From Sambucus nigra (lineage: Eukaryota > Streptophyta > Magnoliopsida > Dipsacales > Adoxaceae): DNA of 64,000 nt. Below are positions 57,531 through 64,000 of this stretch, piece by piece. Every line of letters begins with the position of its first letter. Within the stretch, counting starts at the first letter, position 1. The position numbers and the translations under genes were made by a program. The DNA is taken from the NCBI GenBank assembly GCA_949130495.1, contig OX422215.1, positions 12,377,302-12,441,301 of the forward strand, written 5' to 3'. The notes under the pieces are model-generated. The model was not told the DNA's origin, ran no database searches, and saw only the letters and a program-made list of their open reading frames with translations.

Positions 57531-57729
57531 CGAATCGATTCGGAAATATGCAGGTGCCCAGGTCTGAGTGACCGAATCGATTCGGACCCCAGCCGAATCG
57601 ATTCGGCCTGAGACAGAGCCCAGGTCTGATGACCCGAATCGATTCGCCTTTCTGGCCGAATCGATTCGCCTTTCTGGCCGAATCGATTCGCTGGGCCGAA
57701 TCGATTCGGAATTGGCCCGAATCGATTCG
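57531..57729. repeat. Palindrome array CGAATCGATTCG in the solo LTR
   Basis: Eight perfect copies of the 12-bp palindrome CGAATCGATTCG in 199 bp, separated by spacers such as CCTTTCTGGC. Occupies the same part of the LTR as TCGATCGATCGA in the tandem array. Confidence 0.95.
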
Positions 57730-58904
57730 GAAACAGGGCTTTTTCGAGGGATGTTTTTCTAGGGAGAATTTCATTCCATTTTGTTCAACGTTATCGATTG
57801 CGAACCTTTATAGGATTTAATTAGAGTATGTTTTGGAGACTTTTAGAGAGTTTCCCTTATAAAAATAATTGGAGTCATAAAGACTTAATTTGAGGAATAC
57901 CGACTAGAGATTTTGGTATATTCTAAGTGGGGAAGCCCACATAAATTTGGAGATTTTATTTCGAGACAATACTTAAATTCAAATAAAAGAATGAAAATAA
58001 ATTTAGAGATAATGGATCTTAGGATCCAATCCCAAATGGGATAACTTTAAAGGTTCATAAAATAAATTGAACCCTATTATGGATGGAAACTTATAAATGC
58101 TAATTGATGTGCATATGGATGTAGAAATATCCTTAACGATGATTGATTTGGGAGATGTCTCACACAAAATGAGAAATGCTAATTGAGGTGCATTAGGATA
58201 AAGAATATCCTTAACTTAAATAGAATTGAGAGACAATTCATAATTAGAAGCGACATGTCAGCTTCAAGCGGGAAATAGTATAGTGTATACTAAGTGGGAA
58301 AGATGTGTGAGAGATGACGATTAGTATATCAAGAGAGAAATATACTAAACAATGACATTAATTCTATTGCGCCTAAGAGCGTATAATAAATATGAAACAA
58401 TGTGGCAGGTATGCCTTATATGACGGTATATCTTTATATGATGTGATGATGTATGTATACCTTATATGATGGTATATATATATATAGTTAAGCATACCCC
58501 CTCCTTGCTATCATTGGGAAGTTGCGTGCGTTGAGGGTGAGCACCCTGGCTCGATGAGCAGTGTAGATATTCCCCACGTCATAGTCGTCCATGGTGATTA
58601 TTATGTGATGTACATTTTATTATTTTGGGGGTGAGAAGTCGTGGGTATGTGTCGTTCTCACTTGCCGGTTAGGAGCTATGACCGCTTCCCGAGACGTTGT
58701 GTGCATGAGTAGATCACGAGGTGGGTGCCGTTGAACCCCACCAGGTGGCCCCAGTTTACTACGTGGATGGGCAACTAGAAGATGATAGCATGTGAGCCTG
58801 CGTCCTCGAGTTATAGCTCGGTTGGATGGTTATTGATTGTGCTTGTACTTGGGTATCGAGGGCTTAATGGACCTCAACGACCAACATTGCCAGGATTAGT
58901 GTAT

Positions 58905-59286
58905 CGGGGGGGTTCCTTGTTTGGATTTCGCTTCGGCGAGACGTCCCACGCACGAACCGGGGTGTAATGTTGGAAATTGGGGAGAAGTTAGTCCTTAATG
59001 CTCATACTTATATATAAATCACCTATCCCGACGATCGACAGTGCCAGGAGTAGTGTAACGGGGGGGTTCCTTATTTGGATTTCGCCTCGGCGAGACGTCC
59101 CACGCATGAAACGCCGTGTACTTTTGAGAATTGGGATATTAATTAATTAAAATTGGATAATAATTTGGGTTACATGCATCAAGCATTGAGGGCATAATGA
59201 ACCTCGAGGATCAATACTGTCAGGAGTAGTGTAACGGGGGGGTTCCTTGTTTGGATTTCGCCTCGGCGAGACGTCCCACGCACGAA
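58905..59286 (+). repeat. Three hairpin modules in the solo LTR
   Basis: Copies at 58905-58956, 59057-59110 and 59231-59286 (spacing 152 and 174 bp), within longer imperfect repeats that include CAGGAGTAGTGTAACGG. Loops are TTCG, CTCG and CTCG; the stem TTTCGC/GCGAGA is unchanged. Confidence 0.85.
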
Positions 59287-60369
59287 ACGCAGTGCCGTGT
59301 TGAGAATCGGGAGGAGTTTAGTCCTTAACACTTGATGCTAATAACTCATATATAATTAATTATATATATATTGTTTGCATGCCAAATGAGGGCATAACTA
59401 GAATATATAAAATTCTAGTAAGAGAATGTGGATGTATTGGGATGATGTTATTTTGAGGTTGATTCTGCAACCTTATATGTTCAACAAATGAACAATTATA
59501 AAGAGTACTATAGCATTAAAGTTAAAGTAAATGATTTAAAGAATATAGATAGGAATAGATTGGGAGATAGGTTAGATGGTTTTAATTAAATAATCCCTTT
59601 GGGTTTAAGTTAGACTCTTTTGCCTAATTAGATTCGGGCATTTATTTGGAGATCACGTGCATACGTTTAGTGCGCACTTTAGTTGAGAGGTGAGTTGGAT
59701 TTTAAAGAAGAGTTCGATTCCACCTTAATCACGTAATAATGCATTTATAATTATTATGCATTTTAATGCACTTGCTATAAAATGTTTTCAACTCGGGCTC
59801 TGACCCGTTTATATCTTCTCCTGTCTTGTATATATATATTGTATTACTTTAGGTGTTCCTCCGCAAGGACGCCATTGATGTTTATCCATCCAGTGTCTTC
59901 GTGGAGCTGTGGCAATAGCCGACTGTTGCGGCATTTTGTTTTAGTCGATTCCCATCTATTGTATATCTAGATTAGGATTCAGTTGTATATCGGGTTTATA
60001 TTCTCGTGTTGTAGATTAACACTTTTATATTCTCTCTCAGATCATTGTATTGTCAGTTACCCGACAACATATTCGAGTATTTCATTGTAGATTATGTTGT
60101 ACATTGTATTGTACTCTTTCATACCATTGGAGTTTTCACTTATCACTCATCATAGTTAGATGTGTATTGTTGGTTATGGATGCATAATTGGTTTTGTTGT
60201 TGTTAAATAAAAGTTTTAAATTTTTGACAATCCACTTTTAATGATTTCGGGTGGTTAGCCTTATATTATTTAGTATTGTCAGTTGATGTTGAGACTGTGC
60301 CATCTGAGATACCTGATTTAATGTAGTATAGAGCTGGCCACCCGTTATTATTTTGAGCGGGTTGTCACA

Positions 60370-61806
60370 GCTCCAAGAGAAGAGAGAGTCTTCTCGCAAG
60401 CACGAAGCTGAGAATGCTCGCCTCAAAAGAAGGTTAGAAAGAATGGAGAGAGAGCTCCATCGTGGCACTAGGAGACGTCCGTACCGCACTCCTAGCCCTC
60501 ACACGAGCAAGTCTCGCAGCCGAGGAAGGAGCCCTAGACGCGGGTCCCAGAATGTTAAGGGAGACGAGTCAGAGGACGACCTGCTCGAGCAACTGCGACT
60601 AGCTCACCATTACAGGAGCCCAGCTCGTAGCAATGATAACATACGAAATTTGGTCCGAAGAGAAATGGACCAGCACCCTACACATCGCGGTGCCAGATCG
60701 ACAAGAGAGCTCGCTAGGCGAGCCCTCAAAACTCAAATGAAATCACCTTTCTCAAGGGAAATAGAAGAAGAGGAAGCCTCCAAGAAATTTGCTATTCCAA
60801 GGTTCAAGATTTATGATGGTAAAACTGATCCCATTGATCACGTTAGGCAGTACAGGCAAGCCATGACCCTCTGGAACCATCGGGACGCACTGATGTGCCG
60901 AATTTTTCCCTCGAGCCTGCATGACGTGGCTCAGAAATGGTTCGAAAGGCTCCCCCACAGGTCCATCAGAAGCTTTGAGTCCCTGGCCGAGCTCTTTACG
61001 GCCCGCTTCATTACTAGTAACTCCCATCCCAAAAGGATGGATGCCTTGCTAACAATGAAAAAGACACCTCAAGTGACCCTCCGAGACTACGCGAAGAGGT
61101 ACTGGGAGTTATTCAACGAAGTCGAGGACTGCTCGGAGCAGGTAGCGGTGGCCTCTTTTAAAATTGGGCTACCCAGCTCTTCCCTTCTGTACCAGTCCCT
61201 AATGAAGAAAGAGGCCACGACCATCGACGACCTGATGGCTCGCATTGAGAAATACGCCAAGGTGGAGGATGTCACTCGCCTCAGCACGGAAGAGAACGAT
61301 CGAACCAAGCTCGCTGCGAAAGGCAGCGACAAAACTGAGAACCAGAAGAAAGGAGGAAAGAATGGGGGCAAGAATGGCTCCAAGAACGGAGGCAAGAATG
61401 ATGTGTCGAAAGCATTTCAAGATGTCAATACTGTCTTCAGAGAACCGATTTACAAGATTCTCGCAAAGATCAAAGACGAGCCATTTATTAAGTGGCCCAG
61501 AAAGATGGGAGGAGATCCCTCAAAGAGGAACAACGCGTTGAGGTGCGCTTTTCATAAAGAGGGTAGACATAAGAGCGAGCATTGCAAGGCTCTCAAGTCC
61601 CACCTCGAAGAACTGGCCCAGTCTGGGCATCTGAACGAATTTGTGGAAAAGAAGGCAGAGAAAGTTGCTGCCAATGGAGAAGCGAGGCCTGACAACGTGC
61701 TCGAAGACGATGCTGGCCATGAATTCACAGTAATTCATGGGGCATCTGATGTGAAGCAGATTCAAGGAAATTCAGCTCGAATGGAGGTAAAAAAGCTTAC
61801 AGCGGT
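60370..61806 (+). pseudogene. gag of the third Tat element, main part
   Basis: Continues LQEKRESSRKHEAENARLKR (coiled coil), a basic RS-rich stretch, then the capsid block KFAIPRFKIYDGKTDPIDHV and RLPHRSIRSFESLAELFTAR, TLRDYAKRYWELFNEVEDCS, a KNGGKNGSKNGGKN linker, and a zinc-knuckle-like CAFHKEGRHKSEHC near 61546-61590, in which the usual GH is RH. It ends at EVKKLTAV, where the second solo LTR entered. The open frame that continues to 62101 is chimeric: its last 98 codons are LTR sequence. Confidence 0.9.
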
Positions 61807-62634
61807 TGATATACCCATATGTACCCTCGGCCAGGCTGAGGGCGCCCTGCAACTGGACGAGGCCCAGACGACCCTCCAGGGAGCCGACCTCTCAACATAT
61901 ATCAGACGACCCCTCATCATGGTCCGGACGACCCTCCGAGGGGCCGACCCCTCATCAGGCCCAGACGACCCTTCAAGGGGGCCGACCCCTCGTCAGACTC
62001 AGACGACCCTCCGAGGGTACGATAGTACGAGGCTCAAATTGGGCCAGACTCACTACCAGAAGGAACTTTGCCCTCGGCCTCATATCACAGGCCGAGGGTG
62101 ACATCATCACAGCGCGTGGCTTGGGAGACGCGTGGAACAGTGCGCGTGAGGCTCACATGGCACGTGGAAGACCGTTATACTAAAATCATCCGCTCACGTG
62201 AGGGAATATTATGTCATCATTTGGCATCTACAGGTGTCAACAGGAGATTGGCTAAATCATCATTCACATGCACCATGCATACTTGGGGGGTACACTACAC
62301 CCCCCAAGACCTATATATACTTGTCACCTATAACCCTATAAAGGGATCGATCAATAATTGTAACCCTAGCAAAAACTCTACTTATACACACAGTAAAGAG
62401 AGAAAGGGAGTTGATATGCATTGTATCCAAGGCCATTAGTGCCCATACTTAGTAGATCACACACTCACAGTGGATGTAGGCCAAATTGGCTGAACCACTA
62501 TACATCATTGTCTTACTCCTCTTATACTCATCTCCTTCTATATACTTATACATTCATATCTCCAGGGGTGCCATGGTTATTATTGTTTGAGTTTATCATC
62601 AATTATCTGGTGGTGCTGAATCTTAGCATCATCA
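61807..62634 (+). mobile_element. Solo LTR of a Tat-type element, 828 bp
   Basis: Starts TGATATACCC and ends CATCATCA; duplication GCGGT (61802-61806 and 62635-62639). U3 holds repeated GACGACCCTCC and GGGGCCGACCCC words (61860-62010). A perfect 9-bp hairpin CTTGGGGGG/CCCCCCAAG (62282-62308) precedes TATATATA (62312-62319), and the GTGG...CCAC hairpin is at 62469-62499. It is not the LTR of the element it sits in. Confidence 0.9.
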
Positions 62635-62639
62635 GCGGT

Positions 62640-63228
62640 GATGCAAGCTTTTCAAATCGATCCAGCAAAAACATAATCAGGAAAGCGTCGGCGAGCAGAT
62701 GACGTCGACTATAGTAAGCATATCGTATTCACAGATGAGGATCTGGTGGGAGTGAGAACCCCACATCATGATGCTTTGATCATCACTCTCAGGATAGCTA
62801 ACTATGACATCGACAAGTTACTCGTCGACCAAGGAAGCTCATCCGAGGTAATGTACCTCGACCTGTTCAGAAAATTGAAGTTAAGCATCGTCGACCTAAA
62901 GGAAGCCACTGTCCCTTTAGTTGGCTTCGCTGGGAAAGTGACTATGCCCTTGGGAAAGATCGTGCTGCCAGTAAGGGCAGTGGTTGATATTGACTCGCCA
63001 TACCAAGCTATCCTCGGCAGAGGATGGCTGCACGCGATGAAGGAGGTCTCTTCGACCTACCATCAGAAGCTCAAATATGTGACCGAGCGAGGAGTGGTGG
63101 AGATCCATGGTGATCAAGCGATGGCAAGAAAGTGCTTCATAGCGGCCATCCGCCCAAGACCAGAAAAGAAGGCCGACAGGCCCAGCGAGAAAGTTGAGGA
63201 ACAAGAAGGTCTGATACCTTCGAAATAG
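62640..63228 (+). pseudogene. gag end and protease of the third Tat element
   Basis: After removing the solo LTR the frame reads LTAVMQAFQIDPAKT, then TAA at about 62676-62678, then KHIVFTDEDLVGVRTPHHDA and the retropepsin core LLVDQGSSSEVMYLDLF near 62818-62870, VPLVGFAGKVTMPLG and ILGRGWLHAM. The catalytic triplet is D-Q-G. The frame stops at TAG 63226-63228, then stays open in the same frame into RT. Confidence 0.85.
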
Positions 63229-64000
63229 CAGTTAAAGTACGGAAGACCCGGAGTGGAGGAGACCAGGCTCCTCCCCTCTGAACGGGTCGTCGAGAGCCTG
63301 GAGGAAGTTATAGCTGGAGGTAGCAACGATGACAGGGTTTTCTTGATCGGAGCTTCTCTCACAGATCAGGAACGGAAGGAGTTGACGATTTTGCTAAAAA
63401 GCAATGTAGACGTTTTCGCATGGGAACCATACGAGCTGCCTGGGATTGATCCTAGTGTGGTTTGTCATCAGCTACACGTCGACCCCACTTTCAAACCAAT
63501 CGCCCAGAAGGCACGGCGAACTGCACCCGAGAAGGCAAAGGCCGTGGAAGAAGAAGTTCAAAAACTACTGGATGCAGGATCCATACGGGAAGTCCAATTC
63601 CCCAAATGGTTATCCAACCCAGTAGTAGTTCCAAAGAACAACGGGAAATGGAGAGTCTGCATTGACTTCACTAACCTTAACACGGCGTGCCCTAAAGACA
63701 GTTTTCCTCTTCCAAAAATCGATCAACTAGTGGACGCCACAGCAGCTCACGAGAGAATGAGTTTTCTGGACGCATACACAGGATATCATCAGATCCCTCT
63801 GTACGCTCCAGACCAGGACAAGACAGCATTCATCACCACCGTTGGATTGTACTGTTACAAAGTCATGCCCTTCAGGCTAAAAAACGCAGGGGGGCAACCT
63901 ACCAACGGCTGGTCACCAAGATGTTCAAAGACCAAATGGGAGACACCATGGAAGTCTACATCGACGATATGCTCGTCAAAAGCAGGAAAAAAGAAGACCA
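63229..64000 (+). pseudogene. Reverse transcriptase N-terminal part of the third Tat element
   Basis: Same frame as the protease up to about 63888: DPSVVCHQLHVDPTFKPIAQ, then WLSNPVVVPKNNGKWRVCID, SFLDAYTGYHQI and LYCYKVMPFRLKNAG. A run of six G at 63889-63894, where four are expected, shifts the frame. The catalytic motif EVYIDDMLVKSRKKED follows in another frame near 63951-63998. Cut by the window end. Confidence 0.9.

Larger units (their letters stand above)
56802..60369 (+). mobile_element. Solo LTR, 3568 bp, TGTAACAACCC family
   Basis: Starts TGTAACAACCCGAGG and ends GAGCGGGTTGTCACA; target duplication GCTCC (56797-56801 and 60370-60374). There is no internal region, so it is the product of recombination between two LTRs of one element. 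It is a relative of the tandem-array LTRs: same ends, AGGCAAGT at 57238-57245, an acceptor-like CTTTAGGTGTTCCTCCG at 59848-59864, a palindrome array at 57531-57729 and hairpin modules at 58905-59286. It is oriented opposite to the array. Confidence 0.9.
56127..64000 (+). mobile_element. Third Tat-type Ty3/gypsy element, truncated by the window edge
   Basis: LTR-like region, primer site, gag start at 56609, solo LTR insertion, rest of gag, second solo LTR insertion, protease and the start of RT. Reads into 64000 without ending. It shares the Tat order and the long coiled gag with KFAIPRFKIYDGKTDPIDHV. It has stops at 56642 and 62670, TAG at 63226 and a G-run frameshift near 63889, so it is inactive. 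Confidence 0.85.

Overview
The window is nuclear DNA from a flowering plant, almost certainly a repeat-dense intergenic block. It shows plant Ty3/gypsy (Tat-type) and Copia-like LTR elements, L1 and RTE LINEs, MITEs with 9-bp target duplications, and one set of GT-AG exons from a host gene. There is no bacterial gene organisation, rRNA, tRNA gene or CRISPR array. The species cannot be named from the sequence.

Layout. (1) 1-2632: old LTR remnants invaded by two foldback elements and microsatellites. (2) 2633-27084: a non-autonomous Copia/SIRE-like element (about 2.9-kb LTRs, only a 935-bp internal region, target duplication ATAGC). Its 5' LTR holds a 16-kb minus-strand array LTR-internal-LTR-internal-LTR (4266-20292, duplication ATTTT); its 3' LTR holds a 5'-truncated L1 LINE (22791-24351). 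(3) 28028-40387: a complete 12.36-kb Tat-lineage element with 570-bp LTRs and duplication GTAAC. It has a broken gag and protease, an open pol (RT, two RNase H domains, integrase), a repeat array, and an intron-bearing antisense gene before the 3' LTR. It sits in an LTR remnant that resumes at 40393-40984. (4) 40985-51420: low-copy DNA with MITEs and the last six exons of an unidentified host gene on the minus strand (43434-50830), whose 5.7-kb intron is full of small transposons. (5) 51420-56126: a second, decayed Tat element split by a nearly full-length RTE LINE, itself carrying a MITE. (6) 56127-64000: a third Tat element running off the right edge, whose gag is interrupted by two unrelated solo LTRs (56802-60369, duplication GCTCC; 61807-62634, duplication GCGGT).

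The order of insertion can be read from the nesting. A TGTAACAACCC-type LTR family is the common thread: it makes up the tandem array, the 3.57-kb solo LTR and the remnants under the other elements. Members share 11-bp terminal inverted repeats, a recurring hairpin module (ten copies in the window), arrays of 12-bp palindromes whose sequence differs between members, and conserved intron-like borders. The middle LTR of the tandem array is a chimera of the two outer ones, the signature of unequal crossing-over.

No complete host gene and no cellular pathway is encoded. The points of most interest are the structured modules of the LTR family, the tandem LTR array, the antisense spliced gene in the Tat element and the unidentified host gene.
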